Shown piece by piece: positions 8,170 to 16,265 of a stretch of 64,000 nt of DNA; positions within the stretch are counted from its first letter, which is position 1, and the number at the start of each line of letters is the position of its first letter. The translations under genes were made by a program, and so were the position numbers. Source of the stretch: Pseudothioclava sp033100795 (lineage in GTDB: Bacteria > Pseudomonadota > Alphaproteobacteria > Rhodobacterales > Rhodobacteraceae); assembly GCF_033100795.1 (NCBI RefSeq), contig NZ_JAWLVI010000002.1, positions 186,001 to 250,000 on the forward strand, read 5' to 3'. A model generated the notes under the pieces. That model was given only the letters and a program-made list of their open reading frames with translations, did no database searches and had not been told where the DNA came from.

Positions 8170-8771
8170 TGGCTTTCCGCATCAGGCTTGAATCCTTCGA
8201 AAACGGAGAAAAAACGGATGAACGCCTCGAACTGGATCAGGCAGAGTTCGAGGAAATCAAACTTGCTGCCTTTGAGAAAGGGTATTCCGCTGGCTGGGAG
8301 GATGCTGTTTCCGCCCAGAACGCCGAGACGAAGCGGTTGCATGCCGACCTTGGAAAAAACCTTCAGGAATTAGGGTTTACCTATAACGAGGCGCGGACCC
8401 ATCTGCTTAGTGCACTCAAGCCTCTGCTTCTGGATATGACGGCCAAGGTGCTTCCGCGTATCGCGCAGACCAGCCTGCCGCAAATTGTCATCGAAGAGCT
8501 GATGGAGATCGCGGATGAGATGGCGCAGGCGCCGATTACTATCATCGCCAATCCTGCTGCCGCGGCGCAAGTGCAGGAAATTCTGGAGCGCGACACGCCA
8601 ATACCCGTCGGCTTCAAGGTTGATCCGACGCTTGGTGATGGACAAGTCGACCTACGCTTCGATCAGATGGAACGCCGCATTGACCTGGGTAGTGTGGTTG
8701 CGCGGATAGATAATGCTGTGAAGGCGTATTTTGTTTCAAATAACGAGGAGATCAAAGATGCAGATGCATGA
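8169..8771 (+). CDS. fliH: Flagellar export regulator, FliH-like
   Basis: A 200-residue protein whose layout fits FliH, the partner and regulator of the export ATPase FliI: a charged N-terminal region, a helical middle (GYSAGWEDAV, recalling the GxxxG-like FliH pattern) and a C-terminal part with VDPTLGDGQVDLRF, which resembles the FliH/YscL end. Identity to the family is weak, and position between fliF and fliN carries much of the call. The start overlaps the fliF stop by one base and an AAGGGGAG site lies upstream. Confidence 0.75.
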   Translation: MAFRIRLESFENGEKTDERLELDQAEFEEIKLAAFEKGYSAGWEDAVSAQNAETKRLHADLGKNLQELGFTYNEARTHLLSALKPLLLDMTAKVLPRIAQTSLPQIVIEELMEIADEMAQAPITIIANPAAAAQVQEILERDTPIPVGFKVDPTLGDGQVDLRFDQMERRIDLGSVVARIDNAVKAYFVSNNEEIKDADA

Positions 8772-9042
8772 GGCTATTGATCCGAACGGCGCAAACCCGT
8801 TCACTCAAATTCCCATCGAAATTACCATTTCGGTGGGTAAGGCGCGCCCTCTTGTCCGTGATTTGTTGCGGCTGAAACGCGATGCCGTTCTGCCTCTTGA
8901 CCGGCGTGTCGAAGACCCCGTCGAGCTGTATGTCGGTGATAAGTTGATCGCGCGCGGTGAGTTGACCGAACTGGACGGAGATCAATCGGGCCAGCTTGCA
9001 GTGCGGCTGACCGAGGTCGCGGACCTTCAGAACGGACTTTAA
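8758..9042 (+). CDS. fliN: Flagellar motor switch protein FliN
   Basis: A 94-residue protein consisting almost wholly of a SpoA/FliN C-ring domain (IPIEITISVGKARPLVRDLL, then LPLDRRVEDPVELYVGDKLI and ARGEL). It forms the base of the C-ring with FliM and FliG and docks FliH. The ATG at 8758 has CGAGGAG eight bases upstream and lies 14 bases inside the end of fliH; an in-frame codon further upstream gives a longer form without a good site. A second ATG follows two codons later. Confidence 0.9.
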   Translation: MQMHEAIDPNGANPFTQIPIEITISVGKARPLVRDLLRLKRDAVLPLDRRVEDPVELYVGDKLIARGELTELDGDQSGQLAVRLTEVADLQNGL

Positions 9043-9043
9043 A

Positions 9044-9766
9044 ATGCGGCTTTTCGTTACGCTGGCCCTGATCGGTCTCGCTGGGCCGGCATTCGCTCAG
9101 GAAATCACACTCGATCTGGGGGGCGGTGAGAGCCTTGCCGGCCGCTCGTTATTTCTGATTGCGGGGATCACACTGCTCAGCCTCGCACCTGGGCTGGCGA
9201 TCATGATCACCTGCTTTCCGTTCATCGTGACCGTGATGTCGATATTGCGTCAGGGATTGGGTTTGCAACAATCTCCGCCGAATATGCTTATAATCAGCCT
9301 GTCACTGTTTCTGACATGGTTCATCATGGAACCTGTCATGATGGAAAGCTGGACAAACGGCATTAAACCATTGGTGGACGGGCAGATAGAGCTTGCACCC
9401 GCGTTCGATCTTGCGATGGCGCCGTTTCGTACGTTTATGTCAACACGAGCCGATCCGGAAACCTTCGCTCGGTTGAACGATTTGCGTGCAAACGTGTCGC
9501 CCTATCAGGGCGCAATGGTAGATGCCCCTTTGTCAACATTGGTTCCCAGCTTCATGCTATCCGAGATCACGCGCGCGTTCGAGATCGGGTTTCTTGTGTT
9601 TCTACCATTTTTGATTATCGACCTCGTGGTGTCCGCAGTTCTGATGTCGATGGGGATGATGATGGTTCCGCCCGCCGTTGTGGCGTTGCCGTTCAAGCTA
9701 GCGTTTTTCGTTGTCGCCGATGGCTGGACCTTGCTTTCCGACGCTTTGGTGCGCAGCTATTTCTGA
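9044..9766 (+). CDS. fliP: Flagellar type III export membrane protein FliP
   Basis: A 240-residue protein with a cleavable signal (LALIGLAGPAFAQE) and four membrane helices, the usual FliP layout. It forms the FliP5-FliQ4-FliR1 export gate. Characteristic are the segment TCFPFIVTVMSILRQGLGLQQSPPN (around 58-82, shown only in part) and the C-terminal PFLIIDLVVSAVLMSMGMMM with PPAVVALPFK. It starts two bases after the fliN stop. fliR is not in the window, while fliQ is 2.5 kb downstream. Confidence 0.95.
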   Translation: MRLFVTLALIGLAGPAFAQEITLDLGGGESLAGRSLFLIAGITLLSLAPGLAIMITCFPFIVTVMSILRQGLGLQQSPPNMLIISLSLFLTWFIMEPVMMESWTNGIKPLVDGQIELAPAFDLAMAPFRTFMSTRADPETFARLNDLRANVSPYQGAMVDAPLSTLVPSFMLSEITRAFEIGFLVFLPFLIIDLVVSAVLMSMGMMMVPPAVVALPFKLAFFVVADGWTLLSDALVRSYF

Positions 9767-9810
9767 TCGCGCGACCCCGTCACTATTCGAGAGCAGCGGG
9801 GATATGCAGA

Positions 9811-11145
9811 TCAAGCTCTCTGAGGTTGAGCCTTTGAGAGGACATCGAACAACCGCTTGAAACTGTTCTCGGTATCCTGTTCTTCGTCCTCCGCGATGAA
9901 TGCGTCAAGATCGGGCCAGACATTGATTGCAGCGTCGATCAATGGGTCCGATCCGGTTGAATACAGCCCTGCCTGAACCATCATTTCGGCCCGCGCATAG
10001 GCGCCAAGATATTTGCGAGCCTGACCGATCATTGCATTTTCCGCTGCGGATGCCGCAGCGGGCAACGAACGCGAAACGGACCTTAATAAATCCACGGCTG
10101 GAAAACGCCCGCGCTCTGCGATCTGTCGATCAAGCACAACGTGTCCGTCCAGCACGCCGCGAAGAATATCGGCAACGGGTTCCTCCATATCCGAACCCGC
10201 CACAAGAACCGAAAAAACCGCAGTAATATCGCCGGCATCATCCAGCCCAGGTCCCGCACGCTCTGCCAGTGCCATGATCTGCTGCGAGAGCGATGGCGGA
10301 TAGCCCCGCAGGCTGGCAGATTCGCCACCGGAAAGCGCTACCTCCCGGTGCGCCTCGGCGAAGCGCGTGATGCTATCGGCCAGAAACAGAACCTGCTTGC
10401 CCTGATCGCGAAAATGCTCGGCCACGGCCATTGCCGACCACGCGCAACGCCGTCTTACAAGGGGGGACTGGTCCGAAGTTGCGGCCACGATAACCGAGCG
10501 TTTCATTCCGGCGTCACCCAGAACTTCTTCGACGAACTCACGCAACTCGCGCCCGCGCTCTCCGATCAGCGCAATAACCACAACGTCCGCGGCGACACCC
10601 CGCGCGAACTTTGCTAGCAGCGATGATTTGCCGACGCCCGAGCCCGCGAAAAGGCCGATACGCTGGCCGCGCACCAGGGGAAGCAACGTATTAAATGCGG
10701 CCATCCCCGTTTCAAGCCGTTCCCCAAGCCGTTTCCGCAAGGCCGCAGCCGGAGGTGGGCTGCGCAACTCGCGTTCATGCGTGCCGCGCATGAGGGGATG
10801 GTTATCAAGCGGATGCCCGAACGGATCAACAATCCGGCCGATCCAGCTATTATCCGGCGCGATGCCCGCCTGCCCAAGGAGCTCGACACGGTTGCCGATT
10901 GCGACCCCCTCGAACGATCCGTCCGGCAGAAGCGTGATTTTGTCTTGCTTGAGAGCCAGCACCTCTGCTTCGATATGGCGACCGGACACGAGGTGTATCC
11001 GCGCCCGATCGCCCAACGCAGCACAGGAAGACAGGCCGCTTACGTCGATAGTGCCGCTTGAGATCGCGTGGATGCGCCCGATGCTTTGCGTTGACCCGAA
11101 AGACGATATCTCGGCTTGCAGGTGATCAAAGTTCAGTTCCGCCAT
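9811..11145 (-). CDS. fliI: Flagellar export ATPase FliI
   Basis: A 444-residue ATPase of the F1-beta/type III family. The Walker A loop is GLFAGSGVGKSS (164-175) and Walker B lies in QVLFLADSITRFAEAHREVA (251-270). It powers or primes flagellar protein export with FliH and FliJ. It is divergent from flgB across an 80-base gap with a CtrA-like half-site pair, and convergent with fliP (44-base gap). fliJ is not recognised next to it. Confidence 0.96.
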   Translation of the reverse strand: MAELNFDHLQAEISSFGSTQSIGRIHAISSGTIDVSGLSSCAALGDRARIHLVSGRHIEAEVLALKQDKITLLPDGSFEGVAIGNRVELLGQAGIAPDNSWIGRIVDPFGHPLDNHPLMRGTHERELRSPPPAAALRKRLGERLETGMAAFNTLLPLVRGQRIGLFAGSGVGKSSLLAKFARGVAADVVVIALIGERGRELREFVEEVLGDAGMKRSVIVAATSDQSPLVRRRCAWSAMAVAEHFRDQGKQVLFLADSITRFAEAHREVALSGGESASLRGYPPSLSQQIMALAERAGPGLDDAGDITAVFSVLVAGSDMEEPVADILRGVLDGHVVLDRQIAERGRFPAVDLLRSVSRSLPAAASAAENAMIGQARKYLGAYARAEMMVQAGLYSTGSDPLIDAAINVWPDLDAFIAEDEEQDTENSFKRLFDVLSKAQPQRA

Positions 11146-11189
11146 TCTGGCCCTCCTGTGCTCGCAAACCTTTTCTAAACGATTCTCCC

Positions 11190-11204
11190 TTAATCCTTGG
11201 TTGA
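11190..11204. promoter_or_regulatory. CtrA-like site (TTAA-N7-TTGA) between fliI and flgB
   Basis: TTAATCCTTGGTTGA has one perfect and one 3-of-4 half-site at the 7-base spacing of the alphaproteobacterial CtrA box TTAA-N7-TTAA. It lies in the divergent gap, 22 bases before the flgB start. Confidence 0.4.
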
Positions 11205-11225
11205 TAGCTCGGAGGAGAAGCCCCG

Positions 11226-11612
11226 ATGTTTGGAAAACTCGATATCTTTCAGATGGCTCAGTCGATGGCGTCGCATGCTGCGTTTCGCCAGACCGCGATC
11301 AATCAGAATATCGCGAATGCGGATACGCCCGGTTACAAGGCGCTTGATACCGCATCATTCGCGCAGACCTATGAAACCCAGACGGGAAGCCCGATGCACG
11401 CGACTCGTTCGGGTCATTTGGGCTTTGACGCAACGGTTCGCAGCGAGATGGCAGAGCGGTCTGACCCCGGCGTCGGATCGCCCAACGGAAACACCGTTTC
11501 GATCGAAGATGAAATGGTGACGGGCGTCGAGGTCAAGCGACAGCACGACCTGGCCCTCGCCATCTATAAATCATCCCTCAACATCATGCGCAGCAGTCTT
11601 GGAAGGGGTTGA
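11226..11612 (+). CDS. flgB: Flagellar proximal rod protein FlgB
   Basis: A 128-residue rod protein. The N-terminal motif RQTAINQNIANADTPGYKA is the flagellar rod/hook signature, and the C-terminal helix (VEVKRQHDLALAIYKSSLNI) completes the coiled-coil pair. It is the first gene of flgB-flgC-fliE-fliQ-flgF-flgG-flgA-flgH-fliL, with a GGAGGAG site before the ATG and flgC starting two bases after its stop. Confidence 0.95.
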   Translation: MFGKLDIFQMAQSMASHAAFRQTAINQNIANADTPGYKALDTASFAQTYETQTGSPMHATRSGHLGFDATVRSEMAERSDPGVGSPNGNTVSIEDEMVTGVEVKRQHDLALAIYKSSLNIMRSSLGRG

Positions 11613-11614
11613 TC

Positions 11615-12007
11615 ATGAGTGATTTTTCTACCGCACTGGGGCTTTCGGCGTCTGGCATGAAGGCGCAAGCCATGCGTCTTCGTCATGTATCCGAGAATAT
11701 CGCGAATGCCGATACCCCCGGATACCACCGGAAAATGACCACCTTTGAACCGCTTGTCTCTGACGGAGAGCAAACGGGTGGTGTGTCCGTTGGCCCGATG
11801 CAGTTCGACAAAAGCGAGCTGAGCAGAATTTACGAACCCGGCAACCCTCTGGCCGATGACACCGGCTATTACGACGGCTCGAATGTCGATCTGGTTGTCG
11901 AAATCGCAGACGCGCGCGAAGCGCAGCGCAGTTACGAGGCGAACCTCAAGATGTTCGATCAGACACGGCAAATGTCGTCGGCTCTGCTCGATCTGCTGCG
12001 TCGCTAA
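11615..12007 (+). CDS. flgC: Flagellar proximal rod protein FlgC
   Basis: A 130-residue rod protein with the signature SENIANADTPGYHRK near residue 30 and the C-terminal helix SYEANLKMFDQTRQMSSALL. The ATG at 11615 (MSDFSTALGLSASGM) has GGAAGGGG upstream and was preferred over a TTG two codons earlier. It stacks with FlgB, FlgF and FliE in the proximal rod. Confidence 0.95.
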   Translation: MSDFSTALGLSASGMKAQAMRLRHVSENIANADTPGYHRKMTTFEPLVSDGEQTGGVSVGPMQFDKSELSRIYEPGNPLADDTGYYDGSNVDLVVEIADAREAQRSYEANLKMFDQTRQMSSALLDLLRR

Positions 12008-12027
12008 CCCTCGAGAGGAGATCCAGA

Positions 12028-12321
12028 ATGGATGTCAGAACCTCATTTGCGACCCAAGGCTATGCTCAGGCCCGTTCAGCTGCGGCCCCTACGGCCAAAG
12101 CTGGCGAGGCCGGAGCATCGGCCTTTGGCAAGCTTGCGCAGGACTTTGCACAAACCCTTCAGGCCGGAGAGGAGACCGCGCGTTCGGCCATGACTGGCGG
12201 CGCGGATCCGCATTCGCTGGTTCAGGCTCTGGCACAAACAGAACTGGCGGTAGAAACCGCGGTGACGGTGCGCAACAAGGTGGTCGAGGCCTATCAGGAA
12301 ATTCTGAGGATGCAGATCTGA
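12028..12321 (+). CDS. fliE: Flagellar hook-basal body complex protein FliE
   Basis: A 97-residue protein linking the MS-ring and export gate to the rod. The C-terminal half (DPHSLVQALAQTELAVETAV, then RNKVVEAYQEILRMQI) is the conserved FliE region. A GAGGAG site precedes the ATG and the stop overlaps the fliQ start by one base (TGATG). Confidence 0.93.
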   Translation: MDVRTSFATQGYAQARSAAAPTAKAGEAGASAFGKLAQDFAQTLQAGEETARSAMTGGADPHSLVQALAQTELAVETAVTVRNKVVEAYQEILRMQI

Positions 12322-12590
12322 TGGTCCAGGAAGCAGTATTCTTCGACACGATGCGTCAGGCGCTCTGGATAGCTGTCACGATCTCCGCGCCTATGCTTGG
12401 CGTCGCGCTGATTGCAGGTGTTGCTATCGGCCTGTTTCAAGCGCTGACCTCGGTTCAGGAAATGACGCTGACTTTCGTGCCCAAGGTTGGCGGGATGCTG
12501 ATCGTTTTCTGGGTGTCGATGTCGTTCATGTCTAGCACCCTTGTCGATTTCTTCCAGTCGCATCTCTTACGCCTGATTGCGGGGGGCTAA
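12321..12590 (+). CDS. fliQ: Flagellar export gate protein FliQ
   Basis: An 89-residue protein with two membrane helices (about 17-37 and 50-70), the standard FliQ form. Conserved features are AIGLFQALTSVQEMTLTFVPK between the helices (in part) and the short tail. It builds the export gate with FliP and FliR. The start overlaps the fliE stop, and flgF starts 3 bases after its end. Confidence 0.94.
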   Translation: MVQEAVFFDTMRQALWIAVTISAPMLGVALIAGVAIGLFQALTSVQEMTLTFVPKVGGMLIVFWVSMSFMSSTLVDFFQSHLLRLIAGG

Positions 12591-12593
12591 ACT

Positions 12594-13310
12594 ATGGATA
12601 ACGCTATTTATTCGACGCTCACGCGCCAATCTGGCCTGATGCAGGAAATGCGCTCGGTCGCCAACAATATCGCCAATATCTCGACCGCGGGCTTCCGGCG
12701 CGAGGGCGTGATCTTCTCGGAATATGTCGCGGGACTGGAGGGCGCAGAGCCGTCTTTGTCTATGGCCTATGCGCATGGTCGAGAGGTGGACCTGTCGCAA
12801 GGCTCGCTTACCCAAACTGGTGGGAGCTTCGACTTCGCGATCGAGGGGGACGGGTTTTTCCAGATCGAAACCCCGCAAGGTGTTCAGCTTACCCGTGCTG
12901 GCAGCTTTACCCCGAACGAGGCTGGAGAGCTTGTAACCCCCGATGGCTATCGCCTGCTGGATAACGGTGGTTCCCCGGTTTTTGTGCCGACCACTGGCGG
13001 GGCGGCGACGGTGGCGCCCGATGGCACACTGTCGGTCGGCGGCGCCCCTGTGGCCCAGATCGGTGTGGTCGAACCGATTGACCGGAACGAACTGACCCAT
13101 CAGGGCGGCACGATGTTCAGCGTGAAATCCGGCGTGCAAGAAGCACAGGATTTCCGACTCTTGCAAGGTTTCGTCGAGGAATCGAACGTGGACCCCATTT
13201 CCGAGATTGCCCGGATGATCGAGGTCCAGCGTGCCTATGAAATGGGTCAGAGCTTCCTTGAACGGGAAGATCAACGAGTTCGCGGCGTCATCTCGACGCT
13301 CGGCCGATAA
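12594..13310 (+). CDS. flgF: Flagellar proximal rod protein FlgF
   Basis: A 238-residue rod protein. The N-terminus MRSVANNIANISTAGFRREG carries the rod signature. The middle DFAIEGDGFFQIETPQG and TRAGSFTPNEAGELVTPDGY are typical of FlgE/F/G domains. The C-terminus has VQRAYEMGQSF. It is shorter than FlgG and lies directly upstream of it, as usual. Confidence 0.93.
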   Translation: MDNAIYSTLTRQSGLMQEMRSVANNIANISTAGFRREGVIFSEYVAGLEGAEPSLSMAYAHGREVDLSQGSLTQTGGSFDFAIEGDGFFQIETPQGVQLTRAGSFTPNEAGELVTPDGYRLLDNGGSPVFVPTTGGAATVAPDGTLSVGGAPVAQIGVVEPIDRNELTHQGGTMFSVKSGVQEAQDFRLLQGFVEESNVDPISEIARMIEVQRAYEMGQSFLEREDQRVRGVISTLGR

Positions 13311-13322
13311 GGAGATTATCCA

Positions 13323-14108
13323 ATGAGAGCGCTTCAAATCGCAGCAACCGGCATGAGTGCGCAGCAAATGCGCGTCGAGGTGATTTCGAACAACCTCGCG
13401 AACATGTCGACGACCGGTTACAACGCCCGGCGCGCCGAGTTTGCCGATCTTCACTACCAGCAAATGACACGCCCCGGCACGATTGCGGCCAGCGACGGAA
13501 CGGTTATTCCGGCGGGGGTTCAGCTGGGTCTTGGTGTGCGCCCGACAGCAGTCAGTGTGACGCTGGCCCAAGGCTCGCTGAGTGCCACTAACAGCGATCT
13601 GGATGTGGCAATTGATGGCAACGGCTATCTCGAAGTCACCCTTCCTTCCGGCGTTTCCGGCTATACCCGCGATGGCGGGCTGAAGCGGTCACAAGACGGT
13701 CAGATCGTCACTTCGGACGGCTATCCGGTCGTGCCTGATATCACCATTCCGACGGATGCGCAGTCGATCGCAATCAACTCGGAAGGTGAGGTTTACGCCT
13801 ATTTCCAGAACCAGATCCAGCCACAGCTACTGGGACAGTTCACGCTTGCCTCGTTCACGAATGAAAAGGGACTGGAGGCAATGGGATCAAACCTCTTCAT
13901 TGAAACCCCCGCATCCGGCCCCCCGCTGGTTTCAACGCCGGGAACAGATGGGCTTGGCACACTCCGTCAAGGATATCTGGAGGCCAGTTCTGTCGATCCG
14001 GTGCGCGAAATCACCGAACTCATTCAAGCTCAACGCGGATACGAGTTGAATTCGAAAGTTATCTCGGCAGCCGACCAGATGCTTGGCGCAACCACTCAGG
14101 TGCGCTGA
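13323..14108 (+). CDS. flgG: Flagellar distal rod protein FlgG
   Basis: A 261-residue protein of the expected FlgG length. It starts MRALQIAATGMSAQQMRVEV and continues with SNNLANMSTTGYNARRAEFADL, the FlgG signature with the family-specific insertion. The C-terminal ELIQAQRGYELNSKVISAAD closes the coiled coil. TAAGGAGATT lies before the ATG. Its stop overlaps the flgA start by one base. Confidence 0.96.
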   Translation: MRALQIAATGMSAQQMRVEVISNNLANMSTTGYNARRAEFADLHYQQMTRPGTIAASDGTVIPAGVQLGLGVRPTAVSVTLAQGSLSATNSDLDVAIDGNGYLEVTLPSGVSGYTRDGGLKRSQDGQIVTSDGYPVVPDITIPTDAQSIAINSEGEVYAYFQNQIQPQLLGQFTLASFTNEKGLEAMGSNLFIETPASGPPLVSTPGTDGLGTLRQGYLEASSVDPVREITELIQAQRGYELNSKVISAADQMLGATTQVR

Positions 14109-14533
14109 TGAAGGGGTTTGGTCTGCTTCTTGCACTGCTTGTTTTCGCCGGTTCCGCGCTTCAGGGCGAAACGGTTGTCGCAACGCGCACCCTCCGCGCG
14201 CAAACCGTGCTTACGCCCGGCGATCTTTCGGTGGTGGACGGCACCACCGCTGGCACCGCGTCAGACCCGATGGAGGTGCTGGGTCTTGAAACGCGCGTTG
14301 CGGTCTATGCCGGGACACCGCTCCGGCTGGATTTGTTGCGTCAACCGGCAACTGTCCGACGAAACCAACTGCTTGGCTTGGTCTACCAGTCAGGCAGCCT
14401 GGTTATCCGTGCCGATGGGCGCGCGCTTGAGCGCGGTGCGCCGGGTGATGTCATCAGGGTTATGAACCAGTCGTCGAAATCTGTGCTGCGCGCGCGGGTT
14501 CTTGACAGCGGCGAAGCCCTTGTCACTCCTTAA
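14108..14533 (+). CDS. flgA: Flagellar P-ring assembly chaperone FlgA
   Basis: A 141-residue short FlgA with a signal peptide (GLLLALLVFAGSALQG) and the C-terminal SAF-like region (RNQLLGLVYQSGSLVIRADG, then RVMNQSSKSVLRARVLDSGE). It acts in the periplasm to help FlgI form the P-ring. FlgI itself is encoded 8 kb downstream on the other strand. Flanked by flgG and flgH with one-base overlaps. Confidence 0.88.
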   Translation: MKGFGLLLALLVFAGSALQGETVVATRTLRAQTVLTPGDLSVVDGTTAGTASDPMEVLGLETRVAVYAGTPLRLDLLRQPATVRRNQLLGLVYQSGSLVIRADGRALERGAPGDVIRVMNQSSKSVLRARVLDSGEALVTP

Positions 14534-15273
14534 TGAAAGCAATTGAAATGCGTATCCTCAGTGTCCTTTTTGTAGTTGTGGCTTTGGCCGGGTGTGAACG
14601 GCTGGAAGATGTCGGGAAGGCTCCGCAATTCTCGCCGGTCGAAAACGGGAACGAGTATTTTGCGATGGCCGCCACGCCGATGCCGGCTATTTCTGAAGCG
14701 CCGGTTCCGACTGAGCGCGCGTCGCTTTGGTCGGGATCGAAGGCCTCTTTGCTAGGGGATCGCCGCGCCGCCGCACGCGGTGACATCCTGACGGTCGTCA
14801 TCGAGATAGACGATGAAGCGCAGATCTCCAATTCGACAGGTCGATCACGCAGCGGCTCGGACTCGATGGGTATTCCGCAGCTCTTGGGTATTCCGCAGCG
14901 TCTCGATGCAGAACTTCCGGCAGGAGCCTCGATGGCAGAAGCAATGGCGACCTCGTCCAGCCATTCGTATCAGGGCGACGGGTCGGTTTCACGCAAAGAA
15001 AAACTCACCTTGCGCGTCGCGGCGACAATCATCGACCGGCTTCCGAATGGCGTTTTGCGCATTCAGGGCAGTCAGGAGGTGCGCGTGAATTTCGAGGTGC
15101 GCGAACTGGTGGTGGCCGGATTTGTCCGGCCCGAGGATATCAGCCGCCAGAATGAAATCACCTACGACAAGATAGCAGGCGCCCGCATCTCTTACGGTGG
15201 TCGAGGCCAGATCACCGATGTCCAGCAACCGAGGATCGGTCAGCAAGTTGCAGACATCCTCCTTCCGTTCTGA
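14533..15273 (+). CDS. flgH: Flagellar L-ring lipoprotein FlgH
   Basis: A 246-residue outer-membrane lipoprotein with lipobox LAGC near residue 27. Typical FlgH features include SLWSGSKASLLGDRRAAARGD, ILTVVIEIDDEAQISNST and the C-terminal ISYGGRGQITDVQQPRIGQQ. The start may be the overlapping ATG at 14533 or MRILSVLF at 14548. A 13-base sequence, GGGTATTCCGCAG, occurs twice 18 bases apart (14868 and 14886), giving a doubled GIPQ in the variable part. Confidence 0.94.
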   Translation: MKAIEMRILSVLFVVVALAGCERLEDVGKAPQFSPVENGNEYFAMAATPMPAISEAPVPTERASLWSGSKASLLGDRRAAARGDILTVVIEIDDEAQISNSTGRSRSGSDSMGIPQLLGIPQRLDAELPAGASMAEAMATSSSHSYQGDGSVSRKEKLTLRVAATIIDRLPNGVLRIQGSQEVRVNFEVRELVVAGFVRPEDISRQNEITYDKIAGARISYGGRGQITDVQQPRIGQQVADILLPF

Positions 15274-15282
15274 GGCCCGGAT

Positions 15283-15777
15283 ATGCGCAAATTAATCCCA
15301 GTTATTCTGGCCCTGATCGGGCTGGCCGCAGGTGGGGGCGCCGGATATTTTCTGCGCCCCCCCCCCGAGGAGGCATCCCACGACGAGGCAGATGCCTGTG
15401 TGGATGTGCAGCACGCGGCCGAGGTCGCTCACGATGTGGTCGAGGGCGAACCGACAACCGAATTCGTGAAGCTGAACAACCAATTCGTGGTGCCAGTTGT
15501 CCGCGAGGGGCGCGTCTCGGCGCTTGTGATTATGTCGCTCAGTCTTGAGGTGAAGTTGGGTATGACTGAAAAGGTCTATCGCTCTGAGCCAAAGGTGCGC
15601 GATGCATTGCTGCAGGTGCTGTTTGATCATGCGAACTCGGGCGGGTTCGACGGCAATTTCACCGGCTCGACGAATATGGAGCGTCTGCGGGTCGCGCTGC
15701 TCGAGGTCTCGCAAAATATCTTGGGAGACAGTATCCTGAGTATCCTGGTTTCTGACATCGTCCGGCAAGATGTCTGA
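15283..15777 (+). CDS. fliL: Flagellar basal body-associated protein, FliL family
   Basis: A 164-residue protein with one N-terminal membrane helix (LIPVILALIGLAAGGGAGYFL), an acidic linker and a C-terminal periplasmic domain (EFVKLNNQFVVPVVREGRVS). FliL proteins surround and stabilise the MotA/MotB stator. It ends the flgB operon. An 89-base gap without a clear terminator separates it from convergent mutT. Confidence 0.75.
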   Translation: MRKLIPVILALIGLAAGGGAGYFLRPPPEEASHDEADACVDVQHAAEVAHDVVEGEPTTEFVKLNNQFVVPVVREGRVSALVIMSLSLEVKLGMTEKVYRSEPKVRDALLQVLFDHANSGGFDGNFTGSTNMERLRVALLEVSQNILGDSILSILVSDIVRQDV

Positions 15778-15866
15778 CAGATTACCAGGGGTGTTATGCG
15801 GCAACTGCCCGCTGGTCGGTGCGCGGCGCATTTTTACCCACCGTCGCCGATCTCGGGATATTTACC

Positions 15867-16265
15867 TCAAATCCAGTCCCGCAGTATCGGGATGAGTGGC
15901 TCGTCGGCAGGCGGCATCGGGTAGTTACGCAACTCGTTCGCGCGCACCCATGCAAGCTGTTGCCCCTCTTGTGGCGTCACAATGCCCTGCCATTTGCGGC
16001 AGGCAAAGAGCGGCATCATCAGGTGAAACTCGTCATAGCTGTGTGATGCAAATGTCAGCGGAGCGAGGCAGCTTTGCCAGGTGTCGATCCCCAACTCTTC
16101 CTTCAGCTCGCGGATCAGGCAGGCTTCGGGCGTCTCGCCCGGTTCGACCTTGCCACCGGGAAACTCCCACAGCCCCGCGAGGGATTTCCCCTCGGGGCGT
16201 TGGGCCAACAGGATGCGCCCATCGGGGTCGATGAGCGCAACGGCAGAGACAAGGAGTAGCTTCAC
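15867..16265 (-). CDS. mutT: 8-oxo-dGTP diphosphatase MutT (Nudix)
   Basis: A 132-residue Nudix hydrolase that removes 8-oxo-dGTP from the nucleotide pool. The Nudix box spans residues 37-60 and ends with RELKEELGI, with GGKVEPGE at its start. The GTG at 16265 overlaps the argJ stop by 4 bases (GTGA) and gives the normal start VKLLLVSAVALID; longer frames run into argJ. It is the last gene of the run ppiC-argJ-mutT. Confidence 0.93.
   Translation of the reverse strand: MKLLLVSAVALIDPDGRILLAQRPEGKSLAGLWEFPGGKVEPGETPEACLIRELKEELGIDTWQSCLAPLTFASHSYDEFHLMMPLFACRKWQGIVTPQEGQQLAWVRANELRNYPMPPADEPLIPILRDWI

Noticed and set aside
14868..14898. Direct repeat GGGTATTCCGCAG in flgH
   Set aside because: A two-unit in-frame repeat in a variable region of the protein; no sign of wider repeat structure.
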